Positions 25,994 through 35,195 are shown, numbered from the stretch's first letter. The stretch: DNA of 64,000 nucleotides from Brachybacterium kimchii (GCF_023373525.1 NZ_CP097218.1:806001-870000), one strand, 5' to 3'. The notes: generated from the letters alone by a model not told the origin. Made by a program: numbers and translations.

Positions 25994-26021
25994 GTCCCGT
26001 GAGCGTCTCGCCCCGCCCACT
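25994..26021 (+). promoter_or_regulatory. Two-box promoter, leaderless (GTCCCG-N14-CGCCCACT)
   Basis: Both boxes exact; GTG 26030 follows after 8 nt without a ribosome site. It starts within 15 bp of the VirB4 stop. Confidence 0.8.
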
Positions 26022-26029
26022 AGAGCCGC

Positions 26030-27184
26030 GTGACGACATCAGGCACCAGCACCCTCGACCCAGGCACACGCAGCCTGGACGAGCAGGCGCGCCGCATCGG
26101 GCAGCTCGTCGTCGCCGGAGCAGTCACCCCCGAGGACGCCGCCTGCCAGATCCTCTCCGTGGCGGTCGAGAGCGACGTCGTGCGGTTCATGTGCGCCCGC
26201 CATCACCGGCACCTCGCGCAGACGTGGAACGTCGAAGAGATCACCAGCGCGGTCACCACGATGCTCACCCAGTACGCCCTGGGAAGCACCGAGGGCCGGG
26301 GGCACCTGGACGCGAAGCGCTTCGCCGACGGCACGACGTCCGCCTCTGGCTGGATCGGGAAGGTCATCGGAGCCATGCGCACCACACGCATTCTCCGGGA
26401 GATGCGAGTGGACACCCGCGCCATCGCCCAGCCCTTCGAGCTCGAGCAGGTCACCACGCCCAGCGCCGAAGACGAAGTGCTCGGATCCGGGACCCCCGAG
26501 ATCGAAGAGCACACGCAGGGTCTGCCGTCGACGAGCTCCACCCTCCGCATCGTCCACGCCTCCGCCATCCACCAGCTCCTGGGACTCCCTCCCGTGGCCT
26601 CGTGGACACTCACTCCCCGTCAGCGGCAGCTGCTGAAGGATGCCATCGAGCAGGATCCTTCCCTTCCGCGGAAGGTGCTCTCGCGCTCCACCCCGGACAC
26701 CACGGAGCCCGCGTACGCGATCCAATCGATGTGGGCACACTGGCGACCTGACGAGATCGCCGAGATGCTCGCGAAGTCCACCGAGGCGCGCGACATCCCG
26801 CACCTGCTGTGCGCGGCCGCGATCATGCCCCTGCCCCGACCCAAGGCCCGTTCTGGCGAGCTCGCGCGTACGCGCAACCGCGTCCGCGGCCAGGTCCCCG
26901 CGCATGCGGAGGACAGTCTCATGGGCGCACTGGATTCCTTCCTCGACACCTTCGTCGACGCCTACACGGACTTCGACCGCATCCGCCGCCCACTGCCCCC
27001 AGAGGAAGAAGCACGGCGCGCCGCCTCTGCATGCACGTTCCCCGTCCTCCTCAAGGACGCGGCGCACCAGATGGGCATCACGCGACTCGACCTGCTCTCC
27101 GGGCTGATCGCACTGTTCATCGACCCCGTGCCCGTCGCCGACCCCGACCACTTCACCCCGACCCCATGGAGGTTCGCCCGATGA
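26030..27184 (+). CDS. Hypothetical protein, possible sigma-region-2-like segment
   Basis: 384 residues, leaderless. Residues about 50-130 (VRFMCARHHRHLAQTWNVEE, SGWIGKVIGAMRTTRILREM) have the helix pattern of sigma region 2 (core binding then -10 recognition). The rest (TLTPRQRQLLKDAIEQ, LMGALDSFLDTFVDAYTDF) gives no match I recognise. It heads the operon with a membrane protein and an SNF2 translocase. The sigma link is weak. Confidence 0.5.
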   Translation: MTTSGTSTLDPGTRSLDEQARRIGQLVVAGAVTPEDAACQILSVAVESDVVRFMCARHHRHLAQTWNVEEITSAVTTMLTQYALGSTEGRGHLDAKRFADGTTSASGWIGKVIGAMRTTRILREMRVDTRAIAQPFELEQVTTPSAEDEVLGSGTPEIEEHTQGLPSTSSTLRIVHASAIHQLLGLPPVASWTLTPRQRQLLKDAIEQDPSLPRKVLSRSTPDTTEPAYAIQSMWAHWRPDEIAEMLAKSTEARDIPHLLCAAAIMPLPRPKARSGELARTRNRVRGQVPAHAEDSLMGALDSFLDTFVDAYTDFDRIRRPLPPEEEARRAASACTFPVLLKDAAHQMGITRLDLLSGLIALFIDPVPVADPDHFTPTPWRFAR

Positions 27185-27573
27185 ACACGACGAGCACCTG
27201 GCTGCACACGCTCCACACCGGCACGTTCTCCGCGCTCGGATCCGTGATCCGCGCCCTGCGCATCTACCTGCTGCCCTTCGCCCTCGCGGCCATCGCCTCC
27301 AGCCTCTGGCTGATGGTGATCTCCCTGGTCACCGAGGCCACAGGCAGTGCCCTCCTCGTGGTCGTGCTCGTCATCCTCCCCGGTGTCATCCCGATGTGCC
27401 TGTCCCGGCGGGAACGCCGACGACACTGGCACGAGTACGCGCTGGTCTGGCTGTTCTTCATCACCGCCGTCCCCCTCTACGGGGCGATCCTGCTGATCGC
27501 GGGATACGGAATCGTGATGGCTCGAGCATGGCGCCGGCAGTGGCCGCACCCTCTCCAGGACGAAGAGGACTGA
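27181..27573 (+). CDS. Small membrane protein
   Basis: 130 residues with three to four hydrophobic helices (IYLLPFALAAIASSLWLMVI, ALLVVVLVILPGVIPM, YALVWLFFITAVPLYGAIL). Its ATG overlaps the upstream stop (ATGA), and the SNF2 gene starts 4 bp after. No function assigned. Confidence 0.6.
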   Translation: MNTTSTWLHTLHTGTFSALGSVIRALRIYLLPFALAAIASSLWLMVISLVTEATGSALLVVVLVILPGVIPMCLSRRERRRHWHEYALVWLFFITAVPLYGAILLIAGYGIVMARAWRRQWPHPLQDEED

Positions 27574-27576
27574 ACG

Positions 27577-29736
27577 ATGCCGTACGCGCTGCTGACCGGC
27601 ACGCGCGAGAACCCCCGCCTGGACTTCCATGTCGCCCGAGGCAGTGTGCACCGAAGGACCGGCGAGGATCTCGTGGCAGCACTGCGAGCCATCCCCGGCA
27701 TCACCGTCGACACGGCCACCGGCCGGTGCGTCGCCGACTCGCCGACCGCTCCGATGCTGGGACTGCTCGCAGACGCCGGCGTGCTGGTAGACGCCTTCGA
27801 CTTCCCCGAAACCCTCGCATCTCTGCACGACCCTCTGGTGCTGGACCGGGGGCATGACCGCATCGAGGTCTACCCCCGCCTTGCGCTCCGCGACGACGTC
27901 GCCTTCAACCTGGGCGAGGGCGCCGACTTCGATCCCGCCACGGGCAGCTTCACCGCGACAGCATCTGCCGTGTCGGACTGGCCCCGCGCACTTCTCCCCG
28001 ACACGCTGAACCGTGCACAACCCCCGAAGAACGCGAGACCCGGGCAGGACGTCGGCGGCACCGAGTTCGCGATCGCACGGATCGAGAACCCCTCGACTCC
28101 CGAAGAGGCCGCGCGCAACGCCGCCGCTGCCCCGAGCGTCCAGGGCTACGAACAGGAGTTCGCACTCCTCACCCGAGCCGTGGGCGACGCACCCGACTGG
28201 TTCGGCATGGACCCCTACCCGTACCAGCACATCGGTGCGCTGTGCGTGGCCGCCGGGGGACGCCACCTCCTGGCAGATGAGCCCGGACTCGGCAAGAGCG
28301 TCCAGGGCATCCTCGCCGCGGTGCTGCTCGGAGCGCAACGCTGGATCGTCGCGTGCCCGCCGGTCGCGCAGTCGAACTGGGCCGCCGAGATCGAACGCTG
28401 TCGGGTGCCCGAGCACATCGATGGAGCCATCGCCGTCATCCGGCCCGGCCGCAAGGTTCCCGAGCTCCCCGAACGGGGCATGGTCGTGGTCACCGACTCC
28501 TTGCTCGCCGCCCCGACCCGCAGTGAACTCCTGGAAGACCTGATGGAGTGGAACGCCGACGTCCTCATCTACGACGAGGGGCATCGAGCACGGAACTGGG
28601 ACTCCCAGCGCTCCAAGGCGATGCGACGACTCGCCCACAGCGCCACGGAGCGTTTCGTGCTCACCGGGACGCCCCTGATGACGAACCCCGCAGACCTGCC
28701 CTCACTGCTGGAGATCACCGGGCAGCTCAAGCCCATCTTCGGGTCCCGCACCGCCTTCATGAACCGCTACACGCGCTCCTACGACATCCAGGTCGGCTCC
28801 CAGACGATCACGAAGGTCGTGCCGGCGAAGCAGCACCTCGGGGAGCTCGGCGACATCCTGCGAGAGCAGGTGTGGGTGCGCCGCACCAAGGAGCAGGTGC
28901 TGCCCGACCTCCCCGAGAAGCAGCATTCGACGATGATCGTCGACGTCCCACCGACCGAGTACCGCAAGGCCACTCGCGAAGTACAGGAGAAGATAGCGCA
29001 GTACCTGCGGGATCGCAGCCGCGAGCTGGGCGGCGCGCCATCCGAGGGCGAGGTGCGTGCCTGGTGCGCCGACCAGATGGGCTGCGTGTCCCTGCTGCGC
29101 CGAGCGGCCGGTCTCTCGAAGACCCCCGCCGCCGCCGAGCACATCTCCGAGTGGGTGGAGTCCACCAGCCGGCAGGAGAACGGCGAGACGGTCTACGACC
29201 GCCCCCTGATCGTGTGGGGCATTCACCAGGTCGTCATGGACTCGCTGGACGAACACCTCGAGAAGCTCGGCGTCCCCCACGCGGTCATCAACGGGAAGAC
29301 CTCGATGGTCCAGCGCGACCGCATCAAGGACGCCTACCAGGACGGCAAGATCGCCGTGATCCTCGCGAACATCGTCGCCGCAGGCGTCGCCATCACACTC
29401 ACGCGGGGCTCCGATGCTCTGTTCGTGGAGACCGAATGGATCCCCGACCTGGTATCTCAGGCGGAAGACCGCCAGCACCGCATCGGTCAGGAGCGCACCG
29501 TCATGGTCACGACCATGGTCGCCCCGGGCACGCTGGACCATACGATCCAGCGCGTACTGCGCAAGAACATCGAGGTCCTCGACCAGGTCGTCGGCGGCAC
29601 CGGGCACCGTGTCGCGGTCGCGGAGCAGGACATGGACTCCTTGGCGATCGGGGACGTGATGTGGGAGATCGCCGAGCCTCTGCTGCGCAAGTGCGAGAGG
29701 GCCTTCGCCCGACGAGGGGAACTGGCCGCAGCCTGA
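27577..29736 (+). CDS. SNF2/RapA-type helicase-like ATPase
   Basis: 719 residues. An N-terminal 220-residue domain precedes the two RecA-like lobes: motif I LADEPGLGKSVQ near 232, motif II YDEGHRARNW near 331, motif III LTGTPL near 365, and motifs V/VI with VETEWIPDLVSQAEDRQHRI near 630. SNF2-family proteins translocate on double-stranded DNA to remodel bound proteins. In a mobile element it could help replication, repair or displace host proteins. Confidence 0.88.
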   Translation: MPYALLTGTRENPRLDFHVARGSVHRRTGEDLVAALRAIPGITVDTATGRCVADSPTAPMLGLLADAGVLVDAFDFPETLASLHDPLVLDRGHDRIEVYPRLALRDDVAFNLGEGADFDPATGSFTATASAVSDWPRALLPDTLNRAQPPKNARPGQDVGGTEFAIARIENPSTPEEAARNAAAAPSVQGYEQEFALLTRAVGDAPDWFGMDPYPYQHIGALCVAAGGRHLLADEPGLGKSVQGILAAVLLGAQRWIVACPPVAQSNWAAEIERCRVPEHIDGAIAVIRPGRKVPELPERGMVVVTDSLLAAPTRSELLEDLMEWNADVLIYDEGHRARNWDSQRSKAMRRLAHSATERFVLTGTPLMTNPADLPSLLEITGQLKPIFGSRTAFMNRYTRSYDIQVGSQTITKVVPAKQHLGELGDILREQVWVRRTKEQVLPDLPEKQHSTMIVDVPPTEYRKATREVQEKIAQYLRDRSRELGGAPSEGEVRAWCADQMGCVSLLRRAAGLSKTPAAAEHISEWVESTSRQENGETVYDRPLIVWGIHQVVMDSLDEHLEKLGVPHAVINGKTSMVQRDRIKDAYQDGKIAVILANIVAAGVAITLTRGSDALFVETEWIPDLVSQAEDRQHRIGQERTVMVTTMVAPGTLDHTIQRVLRKNIEVLDQVVGGTGHRVAVAEQDMDSLAIGDVMWEIAEPLLRKCERAFARRGELAAA

Positions 29737-29751
29737 CGCCCCGCAGGCTGT

Positions 29752-30894
29752 TCAGCGTGATGAGTGCGAGAGGACATGCTCCGAGAATCCGGGGGCGCTG
29801 AAGGACAGCAGCCCGTGACCTGCGATCTGGATGATCCCCTTGTCCAGCAGCGACTGCCGAACGACGCCCAGCGATCCCGATGCGACGCCGAGGTGTTCGG
29901 CGATGCTCGCCCGTGCGACCTCGTTCCCTCCGAGCGTGGCCATGACGGTGAGCACCTCGCGCTCCCTGGGGGAGGCCTTGGACCATCTCGCGCGGTACAG
30001 CGCCTCCATGTCGTTGTTGACCGACTCCCTCGCGCTCTCGAATGCGCCGGCGCCGATGACGCCGTCGGGGTCGGGTGAGCCGGCGGCGGCCCACATCGCA
30101 TCTCCCCAGAGCTGCACGGCGTAGGGGTAGCCGCGGGTCTCGCGCACGACGTCCTGCAGGACCGGGGTCTCCCAGCGGACGCCGAGCTCTGTCGCGGGTT
30201 CGGTGAGCGCCTCGCGGACCTGGGCGTCCTCGAGGTCGCGCATCGTTCGGAAGGCGAACCGCTCAGCGCTGGTGACGGCGGCCGTCACGACGTCCGCTGT
30301 GTGGCTGAGGCCAGCGGCGACGAACGCGGCGGGCACCCTGCTTCCCTGCATCTCCTGCCAGGCGTAGGCGACGGTCTTCAGGCTGTCGCTGTCGGCGTCC
30401 TGGAACTCGTCGACGAGCACGACGACTCCAGAGAGCCCCTGCGCGACGGCCTCCTTCGTGGTCTTCTCGATGAGCTCACGGAACGCCCGCGTGGCCTGCG
30501 CAGACGACGGGGATTTGCGGTGCTCGGCGGTGACATGCCCGACGCCGGGAACGCCGAGCGTGACGGAGAGTCGGTCGATCCAACTGCCGGGATCGTTGGG
30601 AGTGCCCCAGTCATGGACGAGCTTGCTCGCTTGGTCGGCGATCACGGCGGAGAGCGGCCCATTTCCTGCAGTCACGTAGATCGGGGCGAGCCCGAGACGC
30701 ACAGCGTCTCCCTGGACGCGACGCAGCAGGCTCGTCTTGCCGACGCCGCGGGGCCCGGTGTCGACGCGGATGCGGCCGGAGAAGCGCCCATGGAGGGCGG
30801 GCAGGGTCAGCATCCCGCCGATCTCCTGGAGCTGGACTTCGCGGCCGGGGACGTCTCGGGCTACTTCCCCGGGGGTGTACGGGCTGAGCTGCAC
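29752..30894 (-). CDS. ORC/Cdc6-like AAA+ ATPase with winged helix
   Basis: 380 residues. Walker A GPRGVGKTS at 47-55, Walker B GVVVLVDEFQDAD near 160, and a C-terminal winged-helix region (SPREREVLTVMATLGGNE, then ASIAEHLGVASGSLGVVRQ). The domain order fits AAA_16/ORC-like proteins, which load on DNA or regulate genes. GTG 30894 has GAAGGAG upstream. Unlike its neighbours it lacks the two-box promoter and has its own inverted-repeat operator, so it is controlled separately. Confidence 0.72.
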   Translation of the reverse strand: MQLSPYTPGEVARDVPGREVQLQEIGGMLTLPALHGRFSGRIRVDTGPRGVGKTSLLRRVQGDAVRLGLAPIYVTAGNGPLSAVIADQASKLVHDWGTPNDPGSWIDRLSVTLGVPGVGHVTAEHRKSPSSAQATRAFRELIEKTTKEAVAQGLSGVVVLVDEFQDADSDSLKTVAYAWQEMQGSRVPAAFVAAGLSHTADVVTAAVTSAERFAFRTMRDLEDAQVREALTEPATELGVRWETPVLQDVVRETRGYPYAVQLWGDAMWAAAGSPDPDGVIGAGAFESARESVNNDMEALYRARWSKASPREREVLTVMATLGGNEVARASIAEHLGVASGSLGVVRQSLLDKGIIQIAGHGLLSFSAPGFSEHVLSHSSR

Positions 30895-30914
30895 GGTGCT
30901 CCTTCGGACTGTTC

Positions 30915-30937
30915 CTTACAGATTGATCAAGTGTAAG
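30915..30937. promoter_or_regulatory. Inverted-repeat operator of the ORC-like ATPase gene
   Basis: CTTACA and TGTAAG arms around the palindrome TTGATCAA, 21 bp upstream of the GTG; a third TGTAAG copy follows at 30942-30947. A repressor site is likely; the binding protein is unknown. Confidence 0.55.
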
Positions 30938-31016
30938 GCGGTGTAAGCCCGGGTGGTCAGGCTCCACGATGGCCAGAGCCCGCCCCGATGCCTGGAGAAC
31001 GCGCCCCGCGACCTCC

Positions 31017-31024
31017 CGCCCACT
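31017..31024 (+). promoter_or_regulatory. CGCCCACT box before the tagged gene at 31061
   Basis: Exact second box, weak first box. A GTG lies 7 nt downstream and opens a leader ORF coupled to the main gene. Confidence 0.6.
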
Positions 31025-31031
31025 CACCCCA

Positions 31032-31064
31032 GTGAGCGACGACTACCAGGAGGACAGGCGATGA
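31032..31064 (+). CDS. Leaderless 10-codon leader peptide coupled to tagged protein
   Basis: GTG 7 nt after the CGCCCACT box; reads VSDDYQEDRR and stops at TGA overlapping the ATG of the next gene. The AGGAGGA ribosome site of the main gene lies inside it. Its translation would deliver ribosomes to the main start. Confidence 0.5.
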   Translation: MSDDYQEDRR

Positions 31065-31684
31065 GCACCATCATCCGCAAGCGCGACACCGGAGAGACCG
31101 GCAACAAGGGGCAGTTCGGGTCGATCGGCCGCGACGACGCGGACGTCTCGGTGCGCACCCCCGAACACCCCTCCGCTCACGCTGCCGCCCTGCGCGACTC
31201 CGGACCCTCAGGAGAGGTCATCGCCTCCCTCTGCCCCGAGATCGACGTCGAGAGCGACGGCACCTACGCCGGCGTCTTCAAGATCTCCGACGAGCGTGGC
31301 GACCTGCAGTACTACCTCCGCCCCGACGGCCCCCACCGCATCCACGCCGAGTACCTCTACGGAGCGGCGAAGCACGAAGACGACATCATGCAGCAGGCCG
31401 AGATCGACCTGACGACCAGCACCGCCACCCTCCACTACGACTTCGCGGACGAGGACTACCCCACCGCTGACACCGAGGCATCCCGCGAGGAAGACTTCGA
31501 CGCTTCCGCAGGACCCGAAGCCCTGGGGGAGCTGCTGAAGAAGCACTCCCACGACGACGGATCAGCCTGGGAGTCTCTCGCCGCATCGCGCGAGGACCCC
31601 GATGAATCCGCGCGAGACGCCTACCTGCGCGGCATCGGCGTGCGCCGACACACCTACATGCGCCCGCGCCAGACCAGGTACTGA
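31061..31684 (+). CDS. Tagged protein, RKRDTGETGNKGQFG N-terminus
   Basis: 207 residues. The shared tag occupies residues 5-19, followed by RDDADVSV. The body is acidic (YAGVFKISDERGDLQYYLRP, TATLHYDFADEDYPTAD) and unlike the other tagged proteins. No known domain recognised. A CCGCGC/GCGCGG hairpin follows the stop. Confidence 0.7.
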   Translation: MSTIIRKRDTGETGNKGQFGSIGRDDADVSVRTPEHPSAHAAALRDSGPSGEVIASLCPEIDVESDGTYAGVFKISDERGDLQYYLRPDGPHRIHAEYLYGAAKHEDDIMQQAEIDLTTSTATLHYDFADEDYPTADTEASREEDFDASAGPEALGELLKKHSHDDGSAWESLAASREDPDESARDAYLRGIGVRRHTYMRPRQTRY

Positions 31685-31695
31685 ACCCCGCGCCC

Positions 31696-31711
31696 CCGCG
31701 CTTGAGCGCGG
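31696..31711 (+). terminator. Short GC hairpin after 31061 gene
   Basis: CCGCGC-TTGA-GCGCGG, a perfect 6-bp stem 12 bp after the stop. It lies just before the next promoter box and may end transcription. Confidence 0.4.
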
Positions 31712-31725
31712 CTGCCGCAGCTCCC

Positions 31726-31733
31726 CGCTCACT
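31726..31733 (+). promoter_or_regulatory. CGCTCACT box, leaderless
   Basis: One mismatch to CGCCCACT; ATG 31743 follows after 9 nt, as in the other leaderless units. No first box seen. Confidence 0.5.
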
Positions 31734-31742
31734 GATAAGAGC

Positions 31743-32915
31743 ATGAGCACCTCGCCACAGCACACGGTCCGGGTCGGAGACAACCTCGATGTACTGGCCA
31801 CCCTGACCGAGCCCTTCGACCTAATCTACCTCGACCCGCCCTACAACACCGGTGGCCGAGTCGTGCAGGCCTACACGGACCGATTCGACGACTGGACCGG
31901 CTTCATGGCGCCCCGGCTCGTCCACCTGCCCAGACTGCTCACCGAGGCCGGCATCGTCATCGCCTCCATCGACGACCGCGAAGTGCACCACCTGCGTGTC
32001 CTCCTCGACGATCTGCTCGGCGCTCACAACCACGTCGGCACGATCGTCTGGGATGGATCCACCATCAACGCCAACCACCTGCTGAGCGTCTCCCACGACT
32101 ACCTCGTGATCTACGCGAAGGACCTCGCCGCGATCAAGGCGACCGGCACGAGGTGGAGACAAGAGCGCCCGGACGCCAGCACCATGCTCGAGGCCGCCGA
32201 CAGCGCCTGGCGCGCCGGCCACGGCAACGCCGACGAAGCGCAGAAGCGATTCCGTGCATGGCTGCTGCCCCGACGCGCCGTGCTGCCCCGAGGGCTGACC
32301 GAATACGACCGCATCGACGAGAACGGGTCCCTCTACCGGGTCTCAGACCCCGGAGCCCCCTCCGAGCAAGCAAGCCGATCGTTCCGTCCCCTCCAGCACC
32401 CCGTGACCGGCCGCGACTGCCCCGTCCCCAAGCGCGGATGGCGGATGAACGACGCCTCGATGGACCGGATGCTCGAAGAAGGACGTATCGAGTTCGGGCC
32501 CGACCACACCACGCAGCCCAAGCTCAAGCGGATGCTGCAGGACAACGCCACCGCCGTACCCCGCTCGGTGTTCCGCCAGGAACGCGAGGGCGCCCGGCAT
32601 CTGGCCCGCGTCGAAGGAGCCGCCGCGTTCCCCTTCCCGAAGGACGTGGACGTGCTCGCACGCTGGTTCGACACCGTCGCAGCGGACAACGCCCGGATCC
32701 TCGACCCGTTCCTCGGGTCCGGCACCACCCTCGAGGTCGCAATGGCCTTGAACGCAGCCGATGGGGGAGAGCGCACCGTCACCGGGGTCGTCCTGGACGA
32801 GGGGCGCATCATCGAGGACGTCCTCCGTCCACGCATCCGGCACTGCGAACAGGTCTACGGGGAGCCGGTCGCAACGTCCCACGAGGACCGCCGAACGCCC
32901 ACTGTGGTGGCATGA
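31743..32915 (+). CDS. Site-specific adenine-N6 DNA methyltransferase, beta class, orphan
   Basis: 390 residues. Catalytic motif IV LIYLDPPYNT near residue 31 precedes the SAM-binding motif I DPFLGSGTT near 323, the beta-class order. The central region is the likely target recognition domain. No restriction enzyme is adjacent, so it is probably an orphan enzyme protecting the element from host restriction or marking it. Leaderless start at 31743. Confidence 0.88.
   Translation: MSTSPQHTVRVGDNLDVLATLTEPFDLIYLDPPYNTGGRVVQAYTDRFDDWTGFMAPRLVHLPRLLTEAGIVIASIDDREVHHLRVLLDDLLGAHNHVGTIVWDGSTINANHLLSVSHDYLVIYAKDLAAIKATGTRWRQERPDASTMLEAADSAWRAGHGNADEAQKRFRAWLLPRRAVLPRGLTEYDRIDENGSLYRVSDPGAPSEQASRSFRPLQHPVTGRDCPVPKRGWRMNDASMDRMLEEGRIEFGPDHTTQPKLKRMLQDNATAVPRSVFRQEREGARHLARVEGAAAFPFPKDVDVLARWFDTVAADNARILDPFLGSGTTLEVAMALNAADGGERTVTGVVLDEGRIIEDVLRPRIRHCEQVYGEPVATSHEDRRTPTVVA
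32876..32903 (+). promoter_or_regulatory. Two-box promoter, leaderless, inside the methyltransferase 3' end
   Basis: GTCCCA-N14-CGCCCACT entirely within coding sequence; ATG 32912 follows after 8 nt. Confidence 0.65.
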
Positions 32916-33418
32916 CAGATTCCATCTTCCCGATGAACGCTGCCCTCACGTCGGCGCTGAACACGCTGGAGAAGGGTGAACTGACCCTCGCCGAAGGGGC
33001 GGACCGCACCGGCGCGTACCTCTACGCCCGAGCCATGCGCCACGAAATGCTCCTGAACAACCGGGGGATCTCCGAACGCTTCGAGCCCTACCTCGTCACC
33101 GGCCTCGTGATCGCCGGACTCGAGGCCCGAGACCTGCCTTACCACCCGCAGGAGATGCTGGCCACGACCGAGTGGCTCTGCCACGAGGGGACCTCGTCCT
33201 GGACCCCCCGCGCTCTCCACGTTCAGATCCTCCGAAGCATGGACGAGGAGCACCTCACGCAGTCGCTCGTCCTGGTGACCGCTGGACTCCTCGGCGGTAT
33301 CAGCGACGCCATCGGCCACGAACCCCGGGTCGTCGCCGACAACCATCAGTCCAAGTTCGCGGGGATGATCCCGAAGGTCGACTGGGACGGACTGCTCGGT
33401 CGCGAGGGCAACCCGTGA
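32912..33418 (+). CDS. Hypothetical protein
   Basis: 168 residues, ATGA overlap with the methyltransferase. Mainly helical (LNTLEKGELTLAEGADRTGA, QILRSMDEEHLTQSLVLVTA). No family recognised. It has its own promoter as well as coupling, and its stop overlaps the next GTG. Confidence 0.6.
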   Translation: MTDSIFPMNAALTSALNTLEKGELTLAEGADRTGAYLYARAMRHEMLLNNRGISERFEPYLVTGLVIAGLEARDLPYHPQEMLATTEWLCHEGTSSWTPRALHVQILRSMDEEHLTQSLVLVTAGLLGGISDAIGHEPRVVADNHQSKFAGMIPKVDWDGLLGREGNP

Positions 33419-33825
33419 GCGGCTTCGTCATCCGGTGGGCCCTGGAACACCACCTGAGCGACAGAGCCCGCGCCGTCCAGCACGCCCTCGTGATCATGCT
33501 GGCCGCCAAGGTCACGACATGGGACGAACTCGCGCAGCTCCTGCGGTCCGACCCGGAGCGAAGCCAGGAAATCCGGCGAGGGGTGAACCTGCCCCTGGAA
33601 GACCTGCAGAACCTCGACACCCACGAGCAGACACTGCGCGGACTGCGTCGAAGCAGCGGGAACCGGGCCTCCATCGTCACCACCATCGCCGAATGCGACA
33701 CCTGCCAGCGGTGGGGATACATCGCCGGCTCCGCCCCGCCCAAGAGCTGCCCCTGGACATCCGGATGCCGCGGGAAGGTCACCAAGATCGGCCTGCCCGA
33801 CTACACGCTCGGAACAGGCTCCTGA
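33415..33825 (+). CDS. Small protein with C-terminal zinc ribbon
   Basis: 136 residues. A helical N-terminus (RAVQHALVIMLAAKVTTWDE) is followed by a likely zinc ribbon AECDTCQRWGY and SCPWTSGC. GTG 33415 overlaps the upstream stop (GTGA). Probably a small nucleic-acid-binding protein; function unknown. Confidence 0.6.
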   Translation: MSGFVIRWALEHHLSDRARAVQHALVIMLAAKVTTWDELAQLLRSDPERSQEIRRGVNLPLEDLQNLDTHEQTLRGLRRSSGNRASIVTTIAECDTCQRWGYIAGSAPPKSCPWTSGCRGKVTKIGLPDYTLGTGS

Positions 33826-33854
33826 CGGGCCACATCACCTCTCCCAGAGCGCGC

Positions 33855-33862
33855 CGCCCACT
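33855..33862 (+). promoter_or_regulatory. CGCCCACT box before sigma-like tagged gene
   Basis: Exact second box 41 nt before ATG 33904; first box absent and no ATG or GTG at 6-9 nt. Confidence 0.55.
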
Positions 33863-33903
33863 ACCTCCATCGAAGAGTCGAATGCGACGAGATGGAGCAG
33901 ATC

Positions 33904-35106
33904 ATGGCAGCGAACGGATCTCGGATCCGCGGTGGAGCGGGCGACGCAGCGCGCGTCCTGCGCAAGCGGGACACCGGCGAGCAGGGAAACGGCGGCCAGT
34001 TCGGCACACACGCCCGCGATGAAGCGGACATCCGTGTCAGCACGGGCGACGACGGCTACCGCTACCTCACCGTCGGCTGGTGGAACGACAAGCTGCAGGA
34101 CCACTTCGACTCCAGCGCCCTGCTCACCCGTGCAGAGGTCGATGCCAACGCCGAACTCCTCGACGAGAACGAGGTCTTCGAACGAATCCAGCGTGACGCC
34201 GAGCGCATGTGCCGGCGGCGAGGCGCCATGCAGCACGTCGACGACGTCATCGGCGACACCGCCCACGACATCATCAAGCGCATCCGCGAGAGCGAGGACC
34301 GCGACGGACACGTGCGCGCCGTCGCCACGGCATCCCTCGTGCGACGCATCGTCAATGGGCACCTCAACCATCGCCTGAGCTCGGGAGAGGTCGAGCGCTC
34401 CGAGGTGCGCTCCGGGCAGGTCCGTCTCGCACAGCGGGTCGCCCAGAAGGAGCAGGAGCTCGGTCGCGAGCTCTCCGGCCGAGAGAAGGACCGTCTGGCA
34501 GCAGAGGTCCGCATGACGTTCCCGGCCAACAACCGCCCTCCCGAGGACTTCCACATCGCTCGCAAGGACCGGTTCCTCTCGGTCGATGACGAGGAGAGCG
34601 GCGCTTCCAACCGTCTCGCCGTGTCCCCGGACGACTCGGTCCTCGACGACCAGCCCCGCGCCCCGTTCCCGGAGGCCATCGACCGCTCCCAGATGGACGC
34701 CTCCGAGATGCTCTACTTCGTCCAGAACAAGGACGAGTCGCCGATGCCGATCCACTCGCGCAACACGAGCACGACGATCTACAACACGCTCGCCCAGTCC
34801 ATGCGCATCCCGCCGGCCCAGCCGAACTCGGTGAGCCACCGCCAGGCGATGAATGCCGGCCGCGCGGTCCGCTCCCACGAGCGCGGGGTGCAAGGCGTGT
34901 GCGCCGACTACCTCGACGGCGCTCGTGATGAGCGCACGGAGGCGCTGTTCCTCCCCTTCGGCGAGATCGACGACGAGCGCCGGGAGGCCTTCGCCTCGCA
35001 GTTCGAAACGAGCCCGTACGCCGACGAGATGTGGGGGTCCGCACTGAAGTGCGCAGACCCGCAGCTGAAGAACTTCGAGTTCCCCAGCCAGCTCGAGAAC
35101 CGGTGA
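33904..35106 (+). CDS. Tagged sigma-factor-like protein
   Basis: 400 residues from ATG 33904 (GGAG 6 nt upstream; ATG 33892 is an alternative). Tag at residues 19-33 (RKRDTGEQGNGGQFG), then RDEADIRV. The core resembles a sigma factor: VDDVIGDTAHDIIKRIRES and LVRRIVNGHLNHRLSSGE (region 2-like), QKEQELGRELSGREKDRLAAEV (region 3-like), then FLSVDDEESG where sigma proteins have SLD. The C-terminus shows no clear region 4. It directly precedes the second transfer operon. Confidence 0.55.
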   Translation: MAANGSRIRGGAGDAARVLRKRDTGEQGNGGQFGTHARDEADIRVSTGDDGYRYLTVGWWNDKLQDHFDSSALLTRAEVDANAELLDENEVFERIQRDAERMCRRRGAMQHVDDVIGDTAHDIIKRIRESEDRDGHVRAVATASLVRRIVNGHLNHRLSSGEVERSEVRSGQVRLAQRVAQKEQELGRELSGREKDRLAAEVRMTFPANNRPPEDFHIARKDRFLSVDDEESGASNRLAVSPDDSVLDDQPRAPFPEAIDRSQMDASEMLYFVQNKDESPMPIHSRNTSTTIYNTLAQSMRIPPAQPNSVSHRQAMNAGRAVRSHERGVQGVCADYLDGARDERTEALFLPFGEIDDERREAFASQFETSPYADEMWGSALKCADPQLKNFEFPSQLENR

Positions 35107-35137
35107 ACGGCTCCTCGTCGCGAGTTCGGCCGGTCCC

Positions 35138-35145
35138 CGCCCACT
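35138..35145 (+). promoter_or_regulatory. CGCCCACT box starting the pilin/VirB6 operon
   Basis: Exact second box. GTCGCG lies at 21 instead of 20 bp upstream. GGAAGGGG site and ATG 35196 follow. Confidence 0.6.
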
Positions 35146-35195
35146 AGCGAGATCGAGAGCGCAGGCCAGCAGGCAGCACCACGGAAGGGGAAACC

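Noticed and set aside
31743-33825. Restriction-modification or BREX/DISARM-type defence island
   Set aside because: The methyltransferase has no nuclease partner; the adjacent small proteins and the SNF2 and ORC-like ATPases do not match the gene sets of those systems.
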